In this document: in pieces, positions 1 through 6,961 of the stretch
Layout: each line of letters starts with the position of its first letter
Numbering within the stretch: the stretch's first letter is position 1
Position numbers and translations under genes: made by a program
Notes under the pieces: generated by a model
Databases searched by the model: none
What the model was told of the DNA's origin: nothing
Seen by the model: the letters and a program-made list of their open reading frames with translations, nothing else
DNA from: Bdellovibrio sp.
GTDB lineage: Bacteria > Bdellovibrionota > UBA1018
Length of the DNA stretch: 8,838 bases
NCBI GenBank assembly: GCA_016213345.1
Contig: JACRAO010000074.1
Location: 1 to 8,838 of the forward strand
Direction of reading: 5' to 3'

Positions 1-41
1 ATTTTGCTCCATTTGCTATGACCAGACATAAAACAAAGCTC

Positions 42-887
42 TCATTCCATTAAAAAATTTAAAATCTTCTTTTTTTCTTCACCGAGCTCACTCACAGAAG
101 TCACCAATGCACCTTTTAGACTCTCTCGACATGAACAAGAAGTGGAATTTCTTGTTCCAGAAACAAATTTTTTAATTAAAATTTTTACTTTTTCTAAACT
201 TTCTTTATAGAGTTTTAATATTTGCTCTGTAGTCACATGATGAACCGGATCTTCGAGCCAGCAATCATAATCTGTAGCTACTGCCAAGGTAACATAGCAG
301 AGTTGCGCTTCTCTAGCTAAAAATGCTTCTGGAATATTTGTCATACCAACCAAATGACAACCTGAGTTTTTCAAAAAATGGCTCTCAGCACGAGTTCCCA
401 ACCTTGGGCCCTCAACGCAAGCATAAATTTTTCCAGTATGAAGTTTATATCCCAAATTTTCAGAAGTATTTTCGAGTTTTTTCATTAAACTTGGACAGGC
501 TGGCTCGGCAGTAGAAATATGCGCAACAATGCCATCTCCAAAAAAAGTATGAATTCTCCTACCTTTTGTCCAATCAAAATATTGATTTGGCATAGCGAAA
601 TCACCAGGTACAATCTTTTTCTCTAAACTTCCAACCGCAGAAATACTCAGCACTTGTCTAACACCCAAAGACTTTAGAGCCCAAATATTAGCTCTAAAAT
701 TAATTTCACTTGGCAAAAGCTGATGTCTTGATCCATGTCGTGGTAAAAAAACAACTTTTTCTTTACCCAAATGTCCTAAAATCAATGGCGCCGAAGGAAA
801 TCCAAACGGCGTCTCTACAGTTTTAGTTTGAACAACTTCTAAACCTTCGATCTGATAAAGCCCAGTACCACCTATAATACCAATCAT
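42..887 (-). CDS. mtnP: S-methyl-5'-thioadenosine phosphorylase
   Basis: This 281-residue cytosolic enzyme should cleave 5'-methylthioadenosine with phosphate to adenine and 5-methylthioribose-1-phosphate, the first step of methionine salvage. Seen in the sequence: the N-terminal GGTGLY loop (residues 6-11), the phosphate-binding LPRHGSRH (48-55), SAVGSL (83-88), EGPRLGTRAES (159-169), MTNIPEAFLARE (182-193) and DYDCW (206-210). The Asp-Tyr-Asp motif is the known 6-aminopurine (adenine) signature of this family, which argues against inosine/guanosine phosphorylases. A C-S-C pair at 251-253 recalls the CxC reported in the Sulfolobus MTAP II. The ATG is preceded by GGAG (893-896, spacing 5). 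It follows the UDP-xylose synthase gene by 63 bases on the same strand, so it is probably the last gene of the operon visible here. The length is usual for the family and the gene is intact. Confidence 0.95.
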   Translation of the reverse strand: MIGIIGGTGLYQIEGLEVVQTKTVETPFGFPSAPLILGHLGKEKVVFLPRHGSRHQLLPSEINFRANIWALKSLGVRQVLSISAVGSLEKKIVPGDFAMPNQYFDWTKGRRIHTFFGDGIVAHISTAEPACPSLMKKLENTSENLGYKLHTGKIYACVEGPRLGTRAESHFLKNSGCHLVGMTNIPEAFLAREAQLCYVTLAVATDYDCWLEDPVHHVTTEQILKLYKESLEKVKILIKKFVSGTRNSTSCSCRESLKGALVTSVSELGEEKKKILNFLME

Positions 888-903
888 AAATACTCCATCT
901 TCA

Positions 904-920
904 TATACTCAGCAAGTATA
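904..920. promoter_or_regulatory. Inverted repeat in the leader of the phosphorylase gene
   Basis: TATACT and AGTATA are perfect 6-bp arms around the 5-base spacer CAGCA. The repeat ends 7 bases upstream of the GGAG that serves the phosphorylase start. On the transcribed strand it has no following U-run, so it does not look like a terminator. It could be a small operator, an RNA hairpin between two cistrons, or chance in AT-rich DNA. The minus-strand TATACT also resembles a -10 box, but I could not find a matching -35. Confidence 0.25.
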
Positions 921-950
921 ACATTGACTGATTTTGTTATAGCTATATTT

Positions 951-1904
951 CTATTTACAGACAATACCCTTAAAATAGGGAATAGTTTTTTTCAAACCCT
1001 CTTCTAATTCCACTTGTGGCTCCCAATTGAATCCTTTTTTGGCTAAAGAAATATCTGGACAGCGCTGCATAGGATCGTCACTGGGCAGTGGTTTATAAAT
1101 AATTTTAGATTTCGAGCTGGTTAAGCGAATAATCCTTTCAGCAAGCTCAAGGATTGTAAATTCACCCGGATTTCCTAAATTAACGGGTCCTGTAAATGAG
1201 TCATCCGAATCCATAAATTTAATAAATCCATCAATCAAATCATCAACATAACAAAAAGATCGTGTTTGCTTTCCATCACCATAAACTGTCAGAGGCTCTT
1301 CCTTTAGGGCTTGAACTATAAAATTTGAAACCACCCTTCCATCTTGCGAATGCATTCTTGGTCCATAAGTATTAAAAATACGCACTACTTTGATTTTCAT
1401 TTTATGAGTTCTTAAGTAATCAAAACATAGAGTTTCTGCAACTCGTTTTCCTTCGTCATAACAAGAGCGAAGGCCAATGGGATTGACATTGCCCCAGTAT
1501 GTTTCTTTTTGAGGGTGCATACTTGGGTCACCATAAACTTCGCTCGTCGAAGCCTGAAAAAACCTAGCCCGAGAACGCTTTGCTGCACCAAGCATGTTCA
1601 AAGTACCAAATACTGAAGTTTTAACAGTTGCAATGGGATTGTGTTGGTAGTGAATTGGAGATGCTGGGCAAGCTAGGTTATAAATTTCATCCGCTTCGAT
1701 GCGCAAAGGTAAGACAATATCATGACGAATAAGCTCAAACCTGGAATTATCTAGCAAGTGCGCAATATTTGCTTTTGTGCCTGTAAAAAAATTATCCAGA
1801 CAAATAACGTCATGACCCTTTGCGATAAGTCTATCACAAAGATGAGATCCCAAAAAACCAGCCCCACCTGTTACTAATATTCGTTTCGTTGAATAGCTTC
1901 CCAT
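951..1904 (-). CDS. uxs: UDP-glucuronate decarboxylase (UDP-xylose synthase)
   Basis: This extended short-chain dehydrogenase (317 residues) should convert UDP-glucuronate to UDP-xylose and CO2 with bound NAD, supplying xylose for surface polysaccharide. Seen: the NAD-binding GGAGFLG (13-19), DNFFTG (37-42), the active-site TSEVYGDP (120-127), the catalytic Tyr149-x-x-x-Lys153 inside SCYDEGKRVAET, RIFNTYGPRM (175-184), DGRVVSNF (188-195), LTVYGDGKQTRSF (205-217) and a C-terminal DDPMQRCPDIS (276-286). The whole series matches the UXS branch of the family rather than GalE or dTDP-glucose dehydratase. There is no N-terminal membrane segment of the kind seen in eukaryotic Golgi forms, so it is cytosolic. 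The ATG has a good AAGGA six bases upstream. It sits 45 bases after the HAD hydrolase gene. The hairpin at its start (1911-1927) may modulate translation. Confidence 0.92.
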   Translation of the reverse strand: MGSYSTKRILVTGGAGFLGSHLCDRLIAKGHDVICLDNFFTGTKANIAHLLDNSRFELIRHDIVLPLRIEADEIYNLACPASPIHYQHNPIATVKTSVFGTLNMLGAAKRSRARFFQASTSEVYGDPSMHPQKETYWGNVNPIGLRSCYDEGKRVAETLCFDYLRTHKMKIKVVRIFNTYGPRMHSQDGRVVSNFIVQALKEEPLTVYGDGKQTRSFCYVDDLIDGFIKFMDSDDSFTGPVNLGNPGEFTILELAERIIRLTSSKSKIIYKPLPSDDPMQRCPDISLAKKGFNWEPQVELEEGLKKTIPYFKGIVCK

Positions 1905-1910
1905 AATAGT

Positions 1911-1927
1911 TCCTTATATTATAAGGA
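1911..1927 (-). promoter_or_regulatory. Ribosome-binding site inside a perfect hairpin
   Basis: On the minus strand this reads TCCTTATAATATAAGGA, immediately followed by ACTATT and the UXS start codon. AAGGA is the Shine-Dalgarno sequence and the upstream arm TCCTT is its exact complement. In RNA, UCCUUA and UAAGGA can form a 6-bp stem closed by UAAUA, hiding the ribosome-binding site. The palindrome is seen directly. Its use as a translational control element, perhaps opened by ribosomes finishing the upstream HAD gene, is inference. Confidence 0.45.
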
Positions 1928-1949
1928 GCACTGAAAAATTACTAGTATT

Positions 1950-2738
1950 TTATGCCGCAAAATTTTTTAACAAATAAAGCCCGTTACACGGCCTTGCCGG
2001 ATGCTCACTACAAGATGTATCAACAAAAACATGCATCGCCTGTGGAAATAAATCATAGATAGCAACCAAATTAGCTGGCTCATTTTCGAAAGAAGCAATA
2101 AGCTCACCTTTATTTTTGACAATCTCAGCCGCATTTTGTTTATGTTCCAGATCAGGCACATTACTTGAAGACTTTAAAAGCAAATCTGTTTTAGACACAC
2201 CAAACGGAAAGCCGTGCTTTAAGAGATTCTGCCTAGTACCCTCCCCCATGTCTGGCTCATCCCGTCCTGTTAAATAAACTATATAAATCCCCATCATATA
2301 AAGCTGTTTTACAAACTCAACCGCTCCACTATACACTCTGTCATAACGTAGGTATTGATTTGCAAAAAAACGGTCTTCCCAGTATTTTTTAAGTACCTGC
2401 AATGCTCCATAAATTTCTTCATCTTCTAGTGATAGTTCCATGTTTTGAAATGTGTCTTTTAGGGAATAGCCGATTTTTGAAGGATTGAGATTCTGAAAAG
2501 CACGCTTAACTTTAGGAAAAGCGTTGATTTCAACTGTTGCTTTCCATTCGCATAATATTTGATAAGTTCTAGGGCCTACTTCGTATAAAGTCGAATCTAA
2601 ATCCAAAAGCACAATAGACACTGCACCATTCTGGAGCACACGTTTTCTTATCTCCTCTAAAACCTCAGAACAACTAAGAGCATGAGGCCGACAAGCATTA
2701 ACCCACTCTTGTCTAGATAGCAACTGTTTTTCTTGCAT
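1950..2738 (-). CDS. HAD-superfamily hydrolase
   Basis: This 262-residue protein has no signal peptide and is predicted to be a cytosolic phosphohydrolase of the haloacid dehalogenase superfamily. Motif I is LLDLDSTLY (residues 44-52), with Asp46 as nucleophile and Asp48 as acid/base. Motif II is YLTGRD (155-160). Lys200 in LEHKQN is a candidate motif III lysine. The usual acidic motif IV is replaced by SFENEPANL (216-224), an E-N-E-P-x-N pattern I recall from a poorly characterised HAD branch. A cap of about 90 mostly helical residues lies between motifs I and II. The substrate cannot be read from the sequence. It starts 45 bases after the lipoprotein stop, with only a weak AAAAG before the ATG, and ends 45 bases before the UXS gene. 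That suggests co-expression, with translation perhaps dependent on upstream ribosomes. Confidence 0.82.
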   Translation of the reverse strand: MQEKQLLSRQEWVNACRPHALSCSEVLEEIRKRVLQNGAVSIVLLDLDSTLYEVGPRTYQILCEWKATVEINAFPKVKRAFQNLNPSKIGYSLKDTFQNMELSLEDEEIYGALQVLKKYWEDRFFANQYLRYDRVYSGAVEFVKQLYMMGIYIVYLTGRDEPDMGEGTRQNLLKHGFPFGVSKTDLLLKSSSNVPDLEHKQNAAEIVKNKGELIASFENEPANLVAIYDLFPQAMHVFVDTSCSEHPARPCNGLYLLKNFAA

Positions 2739-2783
2739 CTTTTCTGTTTATCTAATCTTATTATTTCTAGCAAGTCCTAATAC

Positions 2784-5279
2784 TCATTTCTTTTGCATTC
2801 CTCTTACAACTTCTAAAACAATTTTTAAGACTTTAAGTCTATCTGTTTCAAAATCAAATTTTCTACCACTAGAGCCATAACCAGATGCATGAAAATAAGA
2901 CCAAAAATTCTTTTTCCATAACCAATAATCAGCTTCGCTACGACTAGGTATATAGTATCCATGCACTGTTGTTCCTTTTTCTGGAAATTTTCCCTCATAT
3001 AGCAAATAAGTGTAAAGAGCCTCTAACGACTTAGGATCAGTGACATTACTCTTGGCCGCAAGTTTTTTAATCACACTTTGAAAATACGGATAAGCAGCCA
3101 TTGCTTCAGTGCGATCTAAAAAACCATTACTATCCTTATCAAATCTAGTTATTAAAGCTTCAACATATTGGAGAATACCCATCATGGTTTCAGAATCTGA
3201 AGAATCAATGATATCTTTTTCAATGTCTAGACGTCCAGCGATATTCCAAGCCCACTGAAAACGATCTTTGGATACACGATTTAATTCCATAAATTGTTTC
3301 AAAACAACTTGTAATTCTACGCAAAAAGGAATTGAGTCAAACTTATTATTATTGCCCTGAACATATTTGGCAATATATGTGTTAAGACCTGGTAAATTGG
3401 AGAAATAAGTCTTATTGCCATCTCTCACACTGGCTCTCACACTAGAAAATAATGTTTCCCAATAGCATTTTTGTTCTATGCCATAATTATTGAAATAATC
3501 TAAGACTACATGGCCGTCATCATCCTTTAAAATCTTCCCTTTTGCAGCACAAATTTCATAAATTTCATTATGTATACGAGATCCAAACATTTTTGCAGAG
3601 GTCATAAAGGATATAAGCTGTGTTGCTTCGGCTACCGATATCCATTGATCCCCATAAGAAGCAAAAGTAAAAAGATTAGCCTCTAAAAAGCGCAAGATAT
3701 ACAATTTTTCCTTTAGAGGATGTAAAAACTTAAGATCGACAAATATTTTTTTAAAATCTAATTCAAATTCTTTTAGATTATCTTCAGTAGTACCAAGCCA
3801 CCCATCTGGAGTTATTTCACTATATCCCCCCATAACTAATTTTGTAATTCTATACAGCCAGTTCATTTGAGAGAGTTGTTTTAGGGAATACTGCCTATAA
3901 ACACTTAAATCATCTAAAGTGAGCTCACTGGGATGCTCAAAATTATTAAAAGGTATCCAGTTCTTAATTAGTTTTAAAAACTCTTCTAAATATTTTTTCT
4001 CATCCATATTAGCTGAAGAAAACACTGCTGGTTCAATTTTCTTTTCTATCGCTATTCCAAGATCATGCACTGTAAGTTTATCTTCAGACGGTGCGCTGCT
4101 TAAGTCTTGATATATTTTTTCTAAAATTTTTTGACTCTCTTTCCACTCTAAAATTATTTCTTTTAATTGAGAAAGTCCTTTATAATTTAATCCATAAGGA
4201 GGCCATAATTTTTTATTACCTTTAACTAAAACAGGCAATTCATGAGACAAAACTCTACCCATCAAAGGACCCAAAATTCCTTTTATACTCTTTGCAGACA
4301 CCAATGAATTTTGATCGATATAGAGATCAATAAATTCCTCAAATTTTTCTTGAGAAATCAATCTTTGAGGATAAAGCTCAATTGATTTTTCTAAAATAGC
4401 AAGTCCATCTAAAACAAGAGAAGTCAAAAATGCATTTCCTTCGCCTAACTCCCACGAATGAGCAAAGTGTTTAAAAAAATATGATTGCTTCAGATAAACA
4501 GTATAAAGCTGGGATAAAAACCAAAAAACATGTTTCCATTCATTACTTGAAATCGCTGTTTTACTACCACTTAAGAAAAAAGATTTGAAAAATTTAATGT
4601 GCCCTAAATATTGATTTAAATTTTTAGAAAAAGATGGCTCTTTTTCTAAAAATTTTTCATAAGCAGAAACCACTTGTGTTAATTGATAGAAAGAAAACGA
4701 TGATGTTTCCTGTTTTGTAAAATTACTTAAAACATCACCTACTGTTTTAATTTGTACAATGATTTTTTGAAATTCATCAGCATTTAATTGACTAAGCGTT
4801 GATGTATTCATTGGCATATAAGTACGAAGTTCTGTAATAGGAAGTTTGAGTTGATCTAGTAAATTGAAAAATCTTTGCAACTCGTCTTTTGTAATTTCAT
4901 CTGCAGCGCCTCCTAGCATAGCTTGTTTGAATGCCATAGTTTGCATGCCCACAGTGTCAGGTTTAAGTGCTTTTTTTAAAATAAATTTTTCTATAAAATT
5001 TTTTATTTCTAAATAAGAAAATGCACTGTCTTTAGTGCTTTTGGTATAAGTCTGAAAGGTTTGTATTGTATTTTTTATACAATCAAATAATTCATTGATC
5101 TCTTTTTCTGATGATGCACCTTGGATATAACGAGAAAAAGTCAATGGGATTTCTTTTGTACATGCAGTTTGCATTTCTACCCTGACCACATCAGTGGGAA
5201 ACGGAGACTCAGACATATTCAACGAACATCCGTATAAGCAAGAAGCTAAAATTAAAAACCAGGCACCCCTAAAAAACAT
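2784..5279 (-). CDS. Large outer-membrane-type lipoprotein with EF-hand
   Basis: This is a predicted 831-residue lipoprotein. The ATG at 5279 is chosen over in-frame starts up to 5372 because it begins a compact lipoprotein signal, MFFRGAWFLILASCLYGC, with lipobox LYGC and lipidated Cys18. Ser at +2 favours outer-membrane sorting. The body is helical and unlike any enzyme I recognise. Residues 714-725 form a canonical calcium-binding EF-hand loop, DKDSNGFLDRTE, followed by AMAAYPYF. About ten other places carry a degenerate second half of such a loop (hydrophobic, S/T/N, two residues, often E/D, hydrophobic, then a helix): near 87, 129, 165, 195, 243, 308, 402, 453, 489 and 547. The start overlaps the end of the beta-barrel gene by 11 bases, with GGGGG (5288-5292) as a possible weak ribosome site, suggesting translational coupling and a joint envelope function. 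Its function is unknown. I recall similar long EF-hand lipoproteins in Bdellovibrio-like bacteria, but could not check this. Confidence 0.8.
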   Translation of the reverse strand: MFFRGAWFLILASCLYGCSLNMSESPFPTDVVRVEMQTACTKEIPLTFSRYIQGASSEKEINELFDCIKNTIQTFQTYTKSTKDSAFSYLEIKNFIEKFILKKALKPDTVGMQTMAFKQAMLGGAADEITKDELQRFFNLLDQLKLPITELRTYMPMNTSTLSQLNADEFQKIIVQIKTVGDVLSNFTKQETSSFSFYQLTQVVSAYEKFLEKEPSFSKNLNQYLGHIKFFKSFFLSGSKTAISSNEWKHVFWFLSQLYTVYLKQSYFFKHFAHSWELGEGNAFLTSLVLDGLAILEKSIELYPQRLISQEKFEEFIDLYIDQNSLVSAKSIKGILGPLMGRVLSHELPVLVKGNKKLWPPYGLNYKGLSQLKEIILEWKESQKILEKIYQDLSSAPSEDKLTVHDLGIAIEKKIEPAVFSSANMDEKKYLEEFLKLIKNWIPFNNFEHPSELTLDDLSVYRQYSLKQLSQMNWLYRITKLVMGGYSEITPDGWLGTTEDNLKEFELDFKKIFVDLKFLHPLKEKLYILRFLEANLFTFASYGDQWISVAEATQLISFMTSAKMFGSRIHNEIYEICAAKGKILKDDDGHVVLDYFNNYGIEQKCYWETLFSSVRASVRDGNKTYFSNLPGLNTYIAKYVQGNNNKFDSIPFCVELQVVLKQFMELNRVSKDRFQWAWNIAGRLDIEKDIIDSSDSETMMGILQYVEALITRFDKDSNGFLDRTEAMAAYPYFQSVIKKLAAKSNVTDPKSLEALYTYLLYEGKFPEKGTTVHGYYIPSRSEADYWLWKKNFWSYFHASGYGSSGRKFDFETDRLKVLKIVLEVVRGMQKK

Positions 5280-6675
5280 AAACAATGCCCCCATACACCC
5301 GATCATTAGCCCGGTAACGATTAAAAAAATCTCCATTGCTGTCATTTGATACACGGTCTGAACTAATGACATCCATGCCTAAGTTAACAATAAATGAATT
5401 CTTGAAAGAATATTTTAGTTGTGCAGTTACAATACTTCCTTGCTGATTAAAATCATAGATTCCTTGCACTACAGCCGCAAGTTCACTACTCCATTCTTTT
5501 AGATAAGACGAAATCCAAGGCACATGAGTATTAAATTTTATACTTATTGCATTTATAAAAGGATATCTCGGCTCAAACGTGCTTTGACTTGCTTTTGCAA
5601 AGGGACCATTATCTAGAGCATTCCCTCCAAATACGCGAAGATAAGACAATCCCAGTTTTGAAGCATCCCCATTAGTTTTATAGAGCTCCAAATCAACGCC
5701 AGTGCTTAACGCCAACGCATCAGAAACTTCTTGTGTGGTCCAGGTAGCAGGCGTGATATCTCTAATTGGATTTTCTCTTAAAACAGAAATCCAATTTCCC
5801 CATTTTTCACCAACATAGCCCGCATCTAGAGAATATAACTGGTGATACGCAACACGAGGATGAAGTGTCACATCTAAAGCTTGTGAGTTTAGATCTATAG
5901 TACCCTCATAACCAATGAGCAGTTGATTCATAGGCTTTAAAGCAAATGCCGCAGAACTCCAAAAACCTCTAATGCGCCCAACACGCGCCAGAAAGCTTAC
6001 ACCAGGATGACTTGTGAGTTGTCCCAAGGATGGCATTACCAGCTGGTATTGAATGGGAACAGCCACACCAGACAGCCGAGCTTGCGAAGGTAAGCCACTA
6101 AACCATCTGGAAGCAGACACATATCGGCCGTCCACATATTCCATGTTTGCTCCACGCTCGGGCAAAAACGAAGAAGATGCAAACGTCAAAAACTGAAAAT
6201 GCGGAGTATTTACTTTAAAAAAACCACCAATAAGACCAACTCGTTGTGGATCTATATAATCCCAACGAAAACGTGGCTGCCAAATTCCAAGTGCCCAATA
6301 ATCATCTAATTTATTCCAAATTTCTATTTTTCTTCCTATTTGAAATTGTGCAAATCCCAATAAACTAGAAGTGCTTACGTAGGACTCAGGAATTTCAAGA
6401 TATGAAAAGTCTGTGTTATTAACTGTTAATAGAAAATTAACTTCAGCTCCGGTTTCTAAAAGATTACCCTGATCAAATCCACGCCAATCACCTTTTAAGG
6501 CAGAGAAAAAACTTGAGCGTGTCTTATCCCCCCAATAAGAAAGCGCCTCAAGACCCAATGACCCTTCAGTCGTAGTCTTTGCCAGCACTGGCTCAGCTTT
6601 TTGTATTACCCACACACACAGAATACACAGGAAGATGCCAACGTGTCTTCGTGGGGTCCTGCTAAATCCGATCAA
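5269..6675 (-). CDS. Outer-membrane beta-barrel protein, function unknown
   Basis: This is a predicted 468-residue outer-membrane protein. The N-terminus has a basic stretch (RTPRRH), a hydrophobic core (VGIFLCILCVWVI) and a likely signal peptidase I site after VLA near residue 32. The mature part is rich in alternating aromatic/hydrophobic strands and glycine turns, and it ends in GGIVYVF, the terminal-Phe signal recognised by the BAM complex. I see no TonB box, plug or OmpA peptidoglycan domain, so a porin-like or scaffold barrel is likely. The start chosen is TTG at 6675 because GGAGG (6685-6689) lies nine bases upstream. An in-frame GTG at 6696 would add seven residues, but it has no properly spaced ribosome site and almost no leader if the promoter at 6705-6732 is real. 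There is no in-frame ATG near the N-terminus. The stop overlaps the start of the downstream lipoprotein gene. Confidence 0.82.
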   Translation of the reverse strand: MIGFSRTPRRHVGIFLCILCVWVIQKAEPVLAKTTTEGSLGLEALSYWGDKTRSSFFSALKGDWRGFDQGNLLETGAEVNFLLTVNNTDFSYLEIPESYVSTSSLLGFAQFQIGRKIEIWNKLDDYWALGIWQPRFRWDYIDPQRVGLIGGFFKVNTPHFQFLTFASSSFLPERGANMEYVDGRYVSASRWFSGLPSQARLSGVAVPIQYQLVMPSLGQLTSHPGVSFLARVGRIRGFWSSAAFALKPMNQLLIGYEGTIDLNSQALDVTLHPRVAYHQLYSLDAGYVGEKWGNWISVLRENPIRDITPATWTTQEVSDALALSTGVDLELYKTNGDASKLGLSYLRVFGGNALDNGPFAKASQSTFEPRYPFINAISIKFNTHVPWISSYLKEWSSELAAVVQGIYDFNQQGSIVTAQLKYSFKNSFIVNLGMDVISSDRVSNDSNGDFFNRYRANDRVYGGIVYVF

Positions 6676-6684
6676 TTTAGTCGA

Positions 6685-6689
6685 CCTCC
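6685..6689 (-). promoter_or_regulatory. Shine-Dalgarno site deciding a TTG start
   Basis: GGAGG on the minus strand lies nine bases upstream of TTG at 6675. It falls inside the coding frame of the alternative GTG start at 6696, so it supports the shorter beta-barrel protein. Confidence 0.6.
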
Positions 6690-6704
6690 AATTCACCTTA
6701 TGGA

Positions 6705-6732
6705 ACTATACTCTGCTTATGCTGCGATGCAA
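6705..6732 (-). promoter_or_regulatory. Sigma-70-like promoter of the beta-barrel operon
   Basis: Minus strand: TTGCAT (6727-6732), a 16-base spacer, then TATAGT (6705-6710), which is five of six matches to the -10 consensus. The -35 is weak, three of six. Transcription would start near 6698, giving a leader of about 23 bases before the TTG start. It is the best promoter-like match I found upstream of this operon. Confidence 0.5.
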
Positions 6733-6744
6733 GGGAAAAAATGC

Positions 6745-6765
6745 TGATTTTATTGAGTAAAATCA
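6745..6765. promoter_or_regulatory. Perfect 8-bp inverted repeat, possible operator
   Basis: TGATTTTA and TAAAATCA flank the 5-base spacer TTGAG. The repeat lies 12 bases upstream of the predicted -35 box, with its centre near position -57 relative to the expected start. That is a usual place for a dimeric activator. It also sits in the divergent intergenic region, so it could serve both directions. No long T-run follows on either strand, so a terminator is less likely. Confidence 0.4.
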
Positions 6766-6961
6766 TTTAGTTAGGTATTAAATTAATTTACATTACTACA
6801 TTAAGAGTTTGAAAATATATATTAATTTTACGATAATAAACTAAAATAATTGAATTAAAAAATATTTGTTTACAATTTAGTTCTTGAGGAAAATCAAATG
6901 ACCTGCTTTTCTATATAAATAGCTCGCCTCAAACGGGGAGGCTGATACAACCGGAGAAAAT

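Noticed and set aside
323..514. Plus-strand ORF of 63 codons
   Set aside because: It lies antisense inside the well-supported phosphorylase gene and has no ribosome site or recognisable motif.
42..887. Purine nucleoside or methylthioinosine phosphorylase
   Set aside because: The DYDCW motif marks adenine-specific MTA phosphorylases, whereas the inosine-type enzymes differ at this site.
1967..2161. Second minus-strand ORF within the HAD gene
   Set aside because: It is an alternative frame of the HAD coding sequence, whose motifs are clear in the main frame.
3919..4110. Plus-strand ORF of 63 codons
   Set aside because: It is antisense to the EF-hand lipoprotein gene, has a composition typical of a shadow frame, and lacks motifs.
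6884..6919. TTGAGG ... TATATA/TATAAA as a promoter for the reductase
   Set aside because: The spacing is 22-24 bases, too long for a sigma-70 promoter. Only the -10-like part is plausible, so no promoter is claimed.
6926..6942. GCCTC/GAGGC hairpin ahead of the reductase gene as a riboswitch
   Set aside because: A single 5-bp stem with a 7-base loop is too small and shows no known riboswitch core.
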